The notes: generated from the letters alone by a model not told the origin. Counted from the stretch's first letter, positions 19,101 through 27,052 are shown. The stretch: DNA of 48,390 nucleotides from Bacteroidaceae bacterium (GCA_017532725.1 JAFXIZ010000035.1:1-48390), one strand, 5' to 3'. Program-made: numbers and translations.

Positions 19101-19206
19101 AACAGCCACCGGCGAGGTGAGTGTACCTGTACACGCAGCCGGCGTATATGTTGTGGAAGTTTCGTCCGAAGCCAACTGTGAGGTGGTTAAGATTTTGGTA
19201 CGCTAA
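16138..19206 (+). CDS. Tandem Omp28/thioredoxin-like exported protein with T9SS sorting domain
   Basis: A 1022-residue exported protein: signal peptide MDKKLLLTLAFLFAFTFIKA, then two copies of an Omp28-type unit of about 450 residues, then a T9SS type A sorting domain. Each unit opens with a thioredoxin-like segment carrying CxxC (FTGIHCGYCPYAH with Cys43/Cys46; FTGIYCGNCPDAH with Cys500/Cys503) and continues with LLNVALTENNIMGPQ / MLNVIVTQSNIVGPQ beta-rich regions. The final 75 residues (VSLYNTAGQRIF ... GVYVVEVSSEANCEVVKILV) are a typical sorting signal, so the protein is probably exported through the T9SS and anchored or released. Omp28 proteins are outer-membrane antigens of unknown function; a surface disulfide role is plausible but unproven. 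First gene of a probable three-gene operon. Confidence 0.88.
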   Translation: MDKKLLLTLAFLFAFTFIKAEWNVTTEVQNKKVLVEEFTGIHCGYCPYAHKIVAELLKAQPDKVYAIAFHAGSYAMPGPDEPDFRIQEGGQINDYFGISGYPSGMVNRQRFTNYITCNRNLWANYARMESEKTAPVNLWISSSYNADTRELVVDVEGYYTADVESDFNLLNVALTENNIMGPQRGGGVGDEYIHQHMLRALLTGTWGDTITNCKKGEYFSRKYTYTVPEAINEVTLNPSEFEVVAFVSENEENILNVTGCRPEYPGLELPLEAEIATALIPISDTYGCDYFELALNNKSTEDITQAKFTITFNGVDSEVVWNGVAKARSTTYIQLPFELNNQLKETKNKYVIKLTGLNDTEYKGNKLNGTFDAPYVVTPTIKVEIKTDAYADENRYLVKDVEGNVVYEFGPYPAGQVLFVQEVAALNPDTRYYLEVTDSWSSGIAEGSVALLDAYDNVVCEVKEIEYHGCRVFFTTASRNVSTVAENKKVLIEEFTGIYCGNCPDAHVIIKELQKAQPDNVISIAYHAGHYATPYNEKDPDYRTALGDTLDTRFVPDGYPNGMINRYAFDENGYMYGRGSWASYSHTITDQTAPVNVWASSVYDSATRTLTVDVEGYYTANVDAKENMLNVIVTQSNIVGPQNGGDMGDSYVHEHMARVNLTPIWGDTIAACKEGDFFKRQYVYVVPEDINGVKTDPAYFEVVAFVAENETNILNVTSCRPSYPGLVLPLNVVLEPYRLAVDGGTYGYNYYEAYLKNNSTEVIYSAQFIITLNGEKFTTEWEGEVKPRTTAHIMIPFKQSDLLKSSNDYVVKLVGVNEVSYSGNSFSGTFQDPVATTSTNKFVIKTDNYADENRYLIKDVNGKVVHEFGPFEAGTVNEVTETVELAADKVYTLEVTDAWGNGVLSPRGSYKIYNADGKLVAQQLEIKAHGCRTAFATTEASAVNTVEVDNAFDVKYNQALKAVVVTSCQEAGFTVSLYNTAGQRIFTTTATGEVSVPVHAAGVYVVEVSSEANCEVVKILVR

Positions 19207-19224
19207 TAACTAAAAAATAGAATA

Positions 19225-20973
19225 ATGAAGAAACTGTTTTTTACCATATTGTTGATACTCAGTTATCTTGTTGCTCAAGCGCAATGGGGCAATTGTGCAA
19301 CAGAGGCACGTTGGATAAACTCCGACAACGAGTATTTCTATGAGTATGAGTTGGCACAAACGGCCGAGGGTAACACTTGGTTTTATTTGAGCAGTTCGTA
19401 TAATACACATTACATTCAGTTGTACGATTCGACCGGTGTGGCAACATTGGGCGACAGCGACTTGATGCTTATTTCCGATTATCCCCAACCTATGAGCCTG
19501 CCTATCAATCAAAGTTTGTATGTCGATCGCGACGGCAATGCGCTTGTCGTTATCCCCGACTTGCGATACAATACCGATGGGTCGGACCTGACAACTTTCT
19601 CGGTTTACAAAATATCGCAAAAGGGTGAGTTCCTATGGGGTAAAGAGGGCGTAGCCCTAAACAAGGGTGCCAATACCTACATCAATGGTTTCTTGGGTAT
19701 TACACAGATGAGTGACGGCAGTTATGTGTTTACTTGGTTGCACAGCGATGAGACTGAAACCATCTTTACCATAGACTTGCAGCGTGTCAGTGCCGATGGC
19801 AAGTTGCTGTGGGATGTCAACGATACACGCATAGCCGACCCAGAAGGCAAGATAATGTACTTCTGGCCTTACGTTGTCGATGCCGGTAATAACCAATGTA
19901 TATTGGTATATACCAAAGGCTCGAACTACGACCTCTATGCACGCAAACTCGACTTCGACGGCACTGCCGTATGGAGTGAGGATACTCGCATCTATCGTGG
20001 AGGTTTCCTATTAGTCCCATTATGGACAGTCCTCGATGTTGAGCCTTCGGGCGATGGTGGTGTGATTATTACTTGGTACGACGACCGTTATTTTGAAGAT
20101 ACCGAGTCGATATATATGACGTATGTCAAATCCAATGGCGAATTGGGCTTTGCAGCCGGCGAGGAGGGTCAAAAGTTGAGTTACAGTGGCTACCGAGCAT
20201 TATCGACAAGTTGTAAATATGATCCTGCAAGCGACACTTTCATTGCCTTGTGGCGCGAGGCCACCCACGGACAAGGAGGCTATCGCATCGTGGCTCAAAG
20301 TGTATCGAAAGAGGGCGAGTTGCTGTGGGGCGAAGAGGGTCTTGAAGTAGAAACCTTCGATGAACGTGAGTATTCCAATATACAACTGGAGTATGGTCAC
20401 GAAGGCGAGATGCTTGCTTTCTATATGAAGAGCAACACCCTTGAATATGGCAATATCGATGTGCGTATGCAACGCATCGATACCAAGAAAGGCGCGTTGG
20501 TGTGGAGCGAGAGTAAAGTCCTTACCGATACCTTGTCGCCTACGCATAAGACCGACTTGAAGGTTACCACTATGCAACACTGCAATTCGGGTGCTTTCGG
20601 CTGGGATGATCGTGGTATCACATCAGACCCCGATTACAAGCGTCTATATTTGCAACGTGTCAATTACGACGGTACTGTAGGTAATCCCACCGATGCAGGT
20701 GTCGAGGAGGTGTGTCAGTCTGATATGCGTTTCTATGCCACATCGGCTATAGTAAATAATGAGGCAATATTTGCCGTAGAGATGTCGGCTGTGGCAGAGG
20801 CTGTGCTGACAATATATGATGTCAATGGTGCTGTGGTTGCCACACCCTTCGATGGCGTGTTGCAAGCCGGCAAGCAATATGTCGAGTGGCGTGCCGATGT
20901 GCCGGCAGGTGTATATGTGGCTACACTTACCACAACACAAGGTGTTAGCACCGTAAAAGTATTGGTAAAATAA
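19225..20973 (+). CDS. Predicted beta-propeller T9SS cargo protein
   Basis: A 582-residue exported protein of a family I do not recognise. After MKKLFFTILLILSYLVAQAQ a motif of the form (K/D)xGxxLWGxxG recurs at residues 133 (KGEFLWGKEG), 191 (DGKLLWDVND), 245 (DGTAVWSEDT), 304 (NGELGFAAGE), 363 (EGELLWGEEG) and 422 (KGALVWSESK). The spacing of 54-59 residues suggests a six- or seven-bladed beta-propeller. The last 80 residues (VLTIYDVNGAVVATPFDG ... GVYVATLTTTQGVSTVKVLV) are a T9SS type A sorting domain. It follows the Omp28 gene by 18 nt and precedes its paralogue by 25 nt. No catalytic motif is evident; binding or scaffold roles are likeliest. Confidence 0.82.
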   Translation: MKKLFFTILLILSYLVAQAQWGNCATEARWINSDNEYFYEYELAQTAEGNTWFYLSSSYNTHYIQLYDSTGVATLGDSDLMLISDYPQPMSLPINQSLYVDRDGNALVVIPDLRYNTDGSDLTTFSVYKISQKGEFLWGKEGVALNKGANTYINGFLGITQMSDGSYVFTWLHSDETETIFTIDLQRVSADGKLLWDVNDTRIADPEGKIMYFWPYVVDAGNNQCILVYTKGSNYDLYARKLDFDGTAVWSEDTRIYRGGFLLVPLWTVLDVEPSGDGGVIITWYDDRYFEDTESIYMTYVKSNGELGFAAGEEGQKLSYSGYRALSTSCKYDPASDTFIALWREATHGQGGYRIVAQSVSKEGELLWGEEGLEVETFDEREYSNIQLEYGHEGEMLAFYMKSNTLEYGNIDVRMQRIDTKKGALVWSESKVLTDTLSPTHKTDLKVTTMQHCNSGAFGWDDRGITSDPDYKRLYLQRVNYDGTVGNPTDAGVEEVCQSDMRFYATSAIVNNEAIFAVEMSAVAEAVLTIYDVNGAVVATPFDGVLQAGKQYVEWRADVPAGVYVATLTTTQGVSTVKVLVK

Positions 20974-20998
20974 GTTTAACCTATAAATAAGTAAGCGT

Positions 20999-22765
20999 AT
21001 GAAAAGAATGTTACTAATTTTGGTTGCAAGTGTATTGAGTTACACTGCATCTTTGGGTCAATGGAATAGTGACCCTGCTACCAACCTTGTTGTGTGGCCC
21101 GAGGATGAGAGTTATTACAACACCCAAATGCTCGTTGCTCCCAATGGCAATATTTGGTTGGCTGCAGCACGTCCTCTTACCAACTTGGGTGTAACTATTA
21201 GTTTGCAACTCATCGATTCTACCGGTAATCTTCTCTTTGAAGAGCCTCTTACAGTTTCGGAGTACAAGGCTCGTACTTGGGTGTCGGTAGGCGATTTCCT
21301 CTATGTCGATAGCGATGGTAATGCCATTATAACTGTTACCGATTGTCGCAATGATCCCGAAGCCGGAGAGTATGGATATGAGAGTTATACTGCATATAAG
21401 GTATCTCAAAAGGGAGAACTCTTGTGGGGCAAAGAGGGTGTTTCGCTCGACGGTGAAAATACATACGACCTTGTTGCCGCTATGCGTATAACTCAAATTG
21501 CCGATGGCAGTTACATCTTTGCGTGGATGCACAACCATAAAGAAAATACCAATATGATGAGCATCAAGATGCAACGTGTGAGTGCCGATGGTGAGATTTT
21601 GTGGAATCCCGAAGAGACTTGCTTGCACGACCCTGCCGGTAAGATTGCATACATGTATCCCTATATTGTTGATGCCGGTAAGAATCAAGTTATTCTCTTG
21701 TGGGCGCAAGGTAGTAACCAAGATATTTATGCCCGTAAGATAGACTTCGACGGTACATCGGTATGGAGTGAAGATACTCGCATCTATCGCAGTGGATGGG
21801 GCTCAATTCCTATTTGGACATTGATAGATGTGAAACCTTCGGGTGACGGTGGTCTTATTATGTCGTGGAACGACGACCGTTTCCTCACCAACATCGAGTC
21901 GGCTTATCTTACTTATGTAAAACCCAATGGTGAGATAGGCTTTATGGCAGGTGAAGATGGTCAAAAGTTGGGCTATTCGGGCTGGCGTGCTCTGTCGGTA
22001 AGATGTAACTACGACCCCAAATCGGACAGTTTCTATGCTATGTGGTATGAGTGTAATTCGGGTCAATCGTGGAATCGCGTAGTAGCACAACGCGTGTCGA
22101 AAGATGGCGAATTGTTGTGGGGTGAGGAAGGTTTGGAATTGAAACCAATGGAACTTACCAACTATGGATACTTCTCGGTACAAAATGGTATCGATGATGA
22201 AATTGCCTTCTTCTATATGCGCAATTATGCCGGATCATTTGGTGATGTTGAGGCGTTTGTAACAACTGTCAATGTAAACGATACTACTGCACGTCGTGAG
22301 AGCGAGTTTACAAAGGGTACTCGTGTCAGCGAGAAAGCAGGCTTGACCACAACTCCTATGATCGATGGCAAGTTCTGGGTAGCCAAGTGGACTGATGGAG
22401 GTCGTGTTGAAGATGAAGTAAAAGTGGACCGTTTGATGATGCAACGCATCAACAACGACTTTACATTGGGTAATCCCAATGGTGATAATGCCGTTGAAGG
22501 TGTAAAAGCCGAGGCAAACAACTTTGTGGCACTTGCCACTCTTGTTGACGGCGAGGCTATGTTTGCAGTAGATATGCCCCAAACAGGTGCTGCTACACTT
22601 GCTATATACAATGTAAACGGTGCGCTCGTGGCTACTCCTTTCGATGGTGAGTTGGCAGCCGGTAAGCGTTATATCGAGTGGAATGCCAATGTACCTGCCG
22701 GTATATATGTGGCTACCTTTACATCGGCACAAGGTGTACAAACTGTGAAACTTTTAGTGAAATAG
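20999..22765 (+). CDS. Predicted beta-propeller T9SS cargo protein, paralogue
   Basis: A 588-residue paralogue of the preceding gene, aligned along its whole length: signal peptide (MKRMLLILVASVLSYTASLG), the same blade motifs (KGELLWGKEG, DGEILWNPEE, DGTSVWSEDT, DGELLWGEEG), the shared stretch DFDGTxVWSEDTRIYR, and a T9SS sorting domain ending VQTVKLLVK. Divergence between the two is clear at most positions, so the duplication is old and both copies are intact. The paralogues differ most between the third and fifth blades and in surface loops, perhaps reflecting different partners. Third gene of the operon; an AT-rich inverted repeat follows. Confidence 0.82.
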   Translation: MKRMLLILVASVLSYTASLGQWNSDPATNLVVWPEDESYYNTQMLVAPNGNIWLAAARPLTNLGVTISLQLIDSTGNLLFEEPLTVSEYKARTWVSVGDFLYVDSDGNAIITVTDCRNDPEAGEYGYESYTAYKVSQKGELLWGKEGVSLDGENTYDLVAAMRITQIADGSYIFAWMHNHKENTNMMSIKMQRVSADGEILWNPEETCLHDPAGKIAYMYPYIVDAGKNQVILLWAQGSNQDIYARKIDFDGTSVWSEDTRIYRSGWGSIPIWTLIDVKPSGDGGLIMSWNDDRFLTNIESAYLTYVKPNGEIGFMAGEDGQKLGYSGWRALSVRCNYDPKSDSFYAMWYECNSGQSWNRVVAQRVSKDGELLWGEEGLELKPMELTNYGYFSVQNGIDDEIAFFYMRNYAGSFGDVEAFVTTVNVNDTTARRESEFTKGTRVSEKAGLTTTPMIDGKFWVAKWTDGGRVEDEVKVDRLMMQRINNDFTLGNPNGDNAVEGVKAEANNFVALATLVDGEAMFAVDMPQTGAATLAIYNVNGALVATPFDGELAAGKRYIEWNANVPAGIYVATFTSAQGVQTVKLLVK

Positions 22766-22777
22766 TAATATTACCTC

Positions 22778-22891
22778 GATAAATTGCTACAAATAGGATG
22801 TTGTGTTTATATTTATCTATAAAATATTAATATTTTTGCATTGTTTTATCGAATATTTATAGATATAATGCTAAATTTGTAGCAATTTATC
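22778..22891. repeat. 17-bp perfect inverted repeat spanning 114 bp
   Basis: GATAAATTGCTACAAAT (22778-22794) is exactly reversed at 22875-22891 across an AT-rich 80-bp interior. A second, imperfect inverted pair lies inside (TTTATCTATAAAATATT near 22812 and AATATTTATAGATATAA near 22852). The right arm overlaps a perfect -7 box. I see no target-site duplication, so it may be a regulatory cruciform or a decayed non-autonomous element. Confidence 0.85.
22872..22879 (+). promoter_or_regulatory. Promoter of fibronectin/adhesin-like gene (-7 box)
   Basis: TAAATTTG, a perfect TAnnTTTG, 77 nt before the ATG. It sits on the right arm of the 114-bp inverted repeat; no clear -33 box. Confidence 0.5.
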
Positions 22892-22956
22892 ACTGTTGAT
22901 TGAAATATAACAATAAACAATAATAAACGGAGTAATAACCCTAAAAAAAATCGCTT

Positions 22957-25749
22957 ATGAAAAAGCTATTTTTACTTTTGACAGTGTTGTGTGCTGTAGT
23001 AACTGCACAAGCACAAGTAATCTCGGCTTACACTATGCAAGCAACGCAAGGTACTTATACCGAGATAACCGATGGTACAGCAATGGATACAACCGGTATC
23101 GAAGTTACTGATATGGCAGAAAAGGTATGGTATCCTGACGGTGTTAAGACCGAATTGACAACCAAAGCCGGTTTCTCTATTGGTTTCGACTTTGAGTTTA
23201 ATGATATCCTTTGCAATCAATTTGTAATTGGTTCAAACGGTTATATAGCATTGGGTCGCGACTCAATCTGCAATGACCCCACTAATGGTTCGTACATTAT
23301 GGGCAGCGACTTGGGTGCCGATAATGTTATTGGTGTTATACCCAATGTATGGGATATGTGGCGTTGGGAAACTACCGAATTCAGTTACAAAGTTGTAGGT
23401 GAAGCACCCAGCCGTACACTCGTTGTTCAATTTAAAGATTGGGGTCCCAAGTTTGGTTGGGATGACGGTGGTGACGTTAAGATGAATATGCAAATACGCC
23501 TTAACGAAGCCGGCAACACAGTACAATTTGTCTTTGGTGCATGTTTAGACACAATAAGTGACTCTGGTAAATCGACTCGTATAGGTTTGCGTGGTAGTTA
23601 TGATGACTTGCTCACCCTTACCGATGGCGAAACAGAGGGTATGATTAACTACGTTGCCACTCCCGGCGACAACTCGGTATGGCTTGAAGCCGCTATGATT
23701 ACATCGGGTATTACTTACACATTTACACCTCCCGCTGCTTGTGAGGCTCCTACAAGTCCTTTTGAAATTACCGACTTGGTAGCAACTACCAACTTGGTAT
23801 CGTTGCAATGGAAACCCCTTGCCGATGCCGACCACGTGCTTCTTTTGCTCTCAAAAGATTATATGTTGACCGAAGAACCCGCCGATGGCAAGTTCTATGA
23901 AGAAGGTGCATCGTTGGGTGGTGCTCAAGTTCTTGCTTATACAACCGACACCGTATATGCGCCTGAGACTTGGCAATTGACTCTCGAGCCTGCTACCGAT
24001 TACTATTTGCACGTTTATCCTGCCAACTCGGTATGTGCTCACGGTCCTGTTTATGGTAAAACAAATGCTGTATTTGCAAGTTTCACAACAAAACCCGCCG
24101 CTCCCGATTCGGTTGCTATTACAGGAACAACTCTCAACACCTTGACATTTGACGTTAAAGCCAACGGTACCGACAATGTCATCGTTATCTTGACCGACTC
24201 TGTTCGCCCCAATCCTCCTTATGAAAGCGTGGTTGAATTTGGTACTCCCGATGCCAACACTAAAGTGGGTGATGTGCTCCAAGATATGGGTCGTGTAGTA
24301 TATATGGGTGCTTCAGCCCAAAACATTGTGGTTGAAGGTCTTGAGCCCGGTACTGCATACTATCTCCGTGCATTGAGTTACAATGACAATTATGATTACT
24401 CAACAGAATATGTTCAATGTTTAAGTGCTACTGTAGCCAACTTGCCTTGGGCTCTTGACTTAACAAATGTCGATTTGGGTGTCGTTCCTGCAGGTTGGGA
24501 AAGTACAAGTACAGGTAATACTTCTTGGAGCGTAATGAATAAAAGAGACCAAACAGGTACTGAAGACAAACGATTTGACTTAAATACATCTCCCAATGCA
24601 AGCGAAGGCTTTATTGCCGACTTGACAACTCCTGCTATCTTGGTTGACAAGCGCGATGCTCTCTTTACTGTACAATATTGTATGTATATATGGGCTCGTT
24701 TCGGTGGTAATAAACCCTACGATGCTTGGGAAGCAAACGATAAGTTTGCCGTTCAAATAAGCCGTAACGGTGGCGAATTTGAGGAGGTTTATGCAATCAC
24801 AGCCGAAAACAACGTGAAGGTTGACTCGGTTACTCAGTTTATTCCCGTGAAGGTTGACTTGTCGGATTACCTCAACGATGAAGTTCGTATTCGCATCCAT
24901 TGGGAGTGTTTCAATGGCTCGGCAATACGTTGTCCTCTCGAAGGTTGGAATATCGACGGTCGTCCCATCCCCGTTGTTCCCGATGTAACTGTTAGCGATA
25001 TTACTTGGAACAGTGCCAATGTATCTTGGCGTGGTGAGCAAGAGTCTTACGAGTTTGCTTATGCCATGGTAGGCGAAGAATTTACTGCCAAGATTGTAAA
25101 CGAAAAGGCTGTGACTCTTACCGACCTCACACACCTCACCGAGTATCAAGTGAAAGTGCGTGGTATTGTTGCCGAAGGCGATACTACCGATTGGTGCGAA
25201 GTTGTAACATTCACAACTGCCGATCTTCCTGTATGTCCCGTTCCCGAAGGTCTTGCTCACGCAACTACCGAGGACTATGGCGATAAACTCTCTTGGACAA
25301 TCAACGAGGAACACCTCTCTTGGGATCTCCGTTATCGTGAAGGCTCAAGCACATCTTGGACTGAAGTTGAGGGTCTCGAAACCAACGAATATACACTCTA
25401 CAACCTTGCAGCCGGTGCATCTTATGTATGGCGTGTACGCGCTCATTGCGATATGGATCGTGTAAGTAACTACGCTTCGCAAGAAGAATTTATTGCCAAT
25501 GCCAAGTCGGCCATCAGTGCTGCCACAGCCGATCGCTTGAAAGTTGTTGCTGCCAACGGTGCAGTTACTATCTACAACAGCGACGTATATGTTGAGAGTG
25601 TAACATTGCTCGACGTTCAAGGTCGCGTATTGGGCAACTATGTAGTGAATGCTCGCGACAACATCACTATTCTTACCAATGCTACAGGTATCGCCATCGT
25701 ATTGGTAAATACAGTTGACCAACAACTCGTTTACAAAGTAAGTTTCTAA
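22957..25749 (+). CDS. Multidomain fibronectin-III / cleaved-adhesin-like exported protein
   Basis: A 930-residue secreted protein. Signal peptide MKKLFLLLTVLCAVVTAQAQ; residues about 30-260 form a jelly-roll-like domain with a GSNGYIALGRDSICNDP segment; residues about 265-480 hold two fibronectin-III-like modules; residues about 490-650 (WALDLTNVDLGVVPAGWEST, then TTPAILVDKRDALFTVQYCM) look like the cleaved-adhesin / choice-of-anchor beta-sandwich seen in gingipain haemagglutinin regions; two more FnIII modules follow (VTVSDITWNSANVSWRGEQE; KLSWTINEEHLSWDLRYREG). The final 80 residues (VTLLDVQGRVLGNYVV ... VLVNTVDQQLVYKVSF) are a divergent T9SS sorting domain. It is likely a surface adhesin or glycan-binding protein. 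It has its own promoter and a strong terminator. Confidence 0.85.
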   Translation: MKKLFLLLTVLCAVVTAQAQVISAYTMQATQGTYTEITDGTAMDTTGIEVTDMAEKVWYPDGVKTELTTKAGFSIGFDFEFNDILCNQFVIGSNGYIALGRDSICNDPTNGSYIMGSDLGADNVIGVIPNVWDMWRWETTEFSYKVVGEAPSRTLVVQFKDWGPKFGWDDGGDVKMNMQIRLNEAGNTVQFVFGACLDTISDSGKSTRIGLRGSYDDLLTLTDGETEGMINYVATPGDNSVWLEAAMITSGITYTFTPPAACEAPTSPFEITDLVATTNLVSLQWKPLADADHVLLLLSKDYMLTEEPADGKFYEEGASLGGAQVLAYTTDTVYAPETWQLTLEPATDYYLHVYPANSVCAHGPVYGKTNAVFASFTTKPAAPDSVAITGTTLNTLTFDVKANGTDNVIVILTDSVRPNPPYESVVEFGTPDANTKVGDVLQDMGRVVYMGASAQNIVVEGLEPGTAYYLRALSYNDNYDYSTEYVQCLSATVANLPWALDLTNVDLGVVPAGWESTSTGNTSWSVMNKRDQTGTEDKRFDLNTSPNASEGFIADLTTPAILVDKRDALFTVQYCMYIWARFGGNKPYDAWEANDKFAVQISRNGGEFEEVYAITAENNVKVDSVTQFIPVKVDLSDYLNDEVRIRIHWECFNGSAIRCPLEGWNIDGRPIPVVPDVTVSDITWNSANVSWRGEQESYEFAYAMVGEEFTAKIVNEKAVTLTDLTHLTEYQVKVRGIVAEGDTTDWCEVVTFTTADLPVCPVPEGLAHATTEDYGDKLSWTINEEHLSWDLRYREGSSTSWTEVEGLETNEYTLYNLAAGASYVWRVRAHCDMDRVSNYASQEEFIANAKSAISAATADRLKVVAANGAVTIYNSDVYVESVTLLDVQGRVLGNYVVNARDNITILTNATGIAIVLVNTVDQQLVYKVSF

Positions 25750-25779
25750 TAAAATATACTGATTAGTATTAACGAGATT

Positions 25780-25816
25780 GGAGGCTATGCCCAATGGGCA
25801 TAGCCTCCTTTGTTTG
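25780..25816 (+). terminator. Intrinsic terminator after the T9SS-cargo array
   Basis: GGAGGCTATGCCC-aat-GGGCATAGCCTCC, a 13-bp perfect stem, followed by TTTGTTTG, 30 nt after the stop. Confidence 0.9.
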
Positions 25817-25889
25817 TCCACTTGTGCTACATTTGCAATAGCGCTCCCCCCAACGAGTGTAATAAGGTGATAAGATGGAATAAATAATA

Positions 25890-25940
25890 CTACGTCGAAG
25901 ACGTAGCACTGCCACGCACAACAGTGCAATATCTCCGACG
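25890..25940. repeat. Paired small hairpins, copy 1 of a dispersed repeat
   Basis: Hairpins CTACGTC-gaa-GACGTAG (25890-25906) and GCACTG...CAGTGC (25906-25927) are followed by CCGACGTTAACTAA. The outer modules ACTACGTCG and CCGACGTTAACTAA recur, in opposite orientation and without the inserted middle, at 48017-48040. The rest of the 355-bp gap 25750-26104 holds only the terminator and the rpiB promoter. Confidence 0.7.
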
Positions 25941-26047
25941 TTAACTAAAGTACTACAGATACGTCACTACGCTATAATCTCTCAACCCTCAATCTTCCAC
26001 TTTATACCACTGCTAATTGTTGTTGTGAAATAAATAGAGTTTTATAA

Positions 26048-26079
26048 TTTGGTATTGTGTATTGCTTTGATTACCTTTG
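26048..26079 (+). promoter_or_regulatory. rpiB promoter (-33 TTTG, -7 TACCTTTG)
   Basis: TTTG at 26048-26051, 20-nt spacer, TACCTTTG at 26072-26079, then 25 nt to the ATG. This is a textbook Bacteroidetes promoter. Confidence 0.75.
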
Positions 26080-26104
26080 CTACATATAACTAAAATTTGG
26101 TACT

Positions 26105-26548
26105 ATGTCAGACAAAAAAACAATTGGTCTTGCCTGCGACCACGCAGGTTATGAGATGAAAGAGTTTGTAAAATCGATGCTCGTATCGCGTGGTTATGAG
26201 TGCATTGATTTTGGCACAAATTCGACAGAGAGTGTAGATTATCCCGACTTTGCACACCCCTTGGCATTGGCAGTAGAACGAGGCGAATGTTACCCCGGTA
26301 TTGCTATATGTGGTAGTGGAAATGGTATAAATATGACATTAAACAAGCACCAAGGCATTCGATCGGCTCTTTGCTGGACCGATGAACTTGCTTCGTTGGC
26401 TCGCGCACACAACGACGCCAATGTGTTGGTAATGCCGGGACGTTTTATCCCTATGGAAATGGCAGAAAAGATTGTAGATGCTTTCCTTGCAACACCCTTT
26501 GAAGGAGGCCGTCACAATCGTCGCGTAGAAAAAATAGCAGTGAAGTAA
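26105..26548 (+). CDS. rpiB: Ribose-5-phosphate isomerase B
   Basis: Interconverts ribose 5-phosphate and ribulose 5-phosphate in the pentose phosphate pathway (RpiB/LacAB family, not related to RpiA). Diagnostic features are ACDHAGYEMKEF (Asp12, His13 bind the phosphosugar), the active-site Cys69 in ICGSGNGINMTLNKH and the HNDANVLVMPGRFI segment. The length of 147 residues is normal. The stop codon abuts the stop of the convergent folB gene with no spacer, so the two transcripts must overlap or stop within each other's coding region. Confidence 0.97.
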   Translation: MSDKKTIGLACDHAGYEMKEFVKSMLVSRGYECIDFGTNSTESVDYPDFAHPLALAVERGECYPGIAICGSGNGINMTLNKHQGIRSALCWTDELASLARAHNDANVLVMPGRFIPMEMAEKIVDAFLATPFEGGRHNRRVEKIAVK

Positions 26549-26902
26549 TTACCATTCGACAACTACCCCCACACGGTCTATCTTGCCGGTGATGGGGGGA
26601 GTTTCTTTATAGATGGCTATTCGCCCACCTTTTATTTTTGGGAAACGTGCTTGTAGGGTTGTGATAATGCGCCCGGCAACATTCTCAAGAAGGCGTGAGG
26701 GAGTAGCCATAATTATGTCTATCTCCTTATACACCATTGCATAATTGATGGTATTTGACAGCGAGTCGCTACGCATTGCTGCCTCGAATGGCACATACAA
26801 GGTTAGTTCTATCGAGTAATTATTACCCACAACCTGTTCTTGAGGATCTACACCGTGGTAGGCGTAGAAGTGCATTTTGTCGAAGTGTATATACGTTTTC
26901 AT
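26549..26902 (-). CDS. folB: Dihydroneopterin aldolase
   Basis: Folate biosynthesis enzyme splitting dihydroneopterin to 6-hydroxymethyl-dihydropterin and glycolaldehyde. The tunnel-fold protein shows FYAYHGVDPQEQVVGNNYSI near the N-terminus (with the conserved Glu and Tyr that bind pterin), TINYAMVYKEI in the middle and the VGVVVEW tail. 117 residues, the usual length. It converges with rpiB with no intervening base. A perfect -7 box is present upstream at 26928-26935. Confidence 0.93.
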   Translation of the reverse strand: MKTYIHFDKMHFYAYHGVDPQEQVVGNNYSIELTLYVPFEAAMRSDSLSNTINYAMVYKEIDIIMATPSRLLENVAGRIITTLQARFPKIKGGRIAIYKETPPITGKIDRVGVVVEW

Positions 26903-26927
26903 CGCTTTATGAATATTTTTCTGTGGA

Positions 26928-26935
26928 CAAAGATA
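26928..26935 (-). promoter_or_regulatory. folB promoter (-7 box)
   Basis: Minus-strand TATCTTTG, perfect TAnnTTTG, 25 nt before the ATG. Confidence 0.6.
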
Positions 26936-27052
26936 ATATTATTTGAATAATTAGGGCATAGCACCGGATAAAAAATATATTTTCATAATATAGGATTCGG
27001 CTCGGGTAAGAAAAAACAAGTAAACTTGTTTTTCTTTTCACTCGCCTTTCAC

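Noticed and set aside
17884..19134. 416-codon frame opposite the Omp28-like gene
   Set aside because: Shadow frame; the plus-strand gene has a signal peptide, CxxC motifs and a sorting domain.
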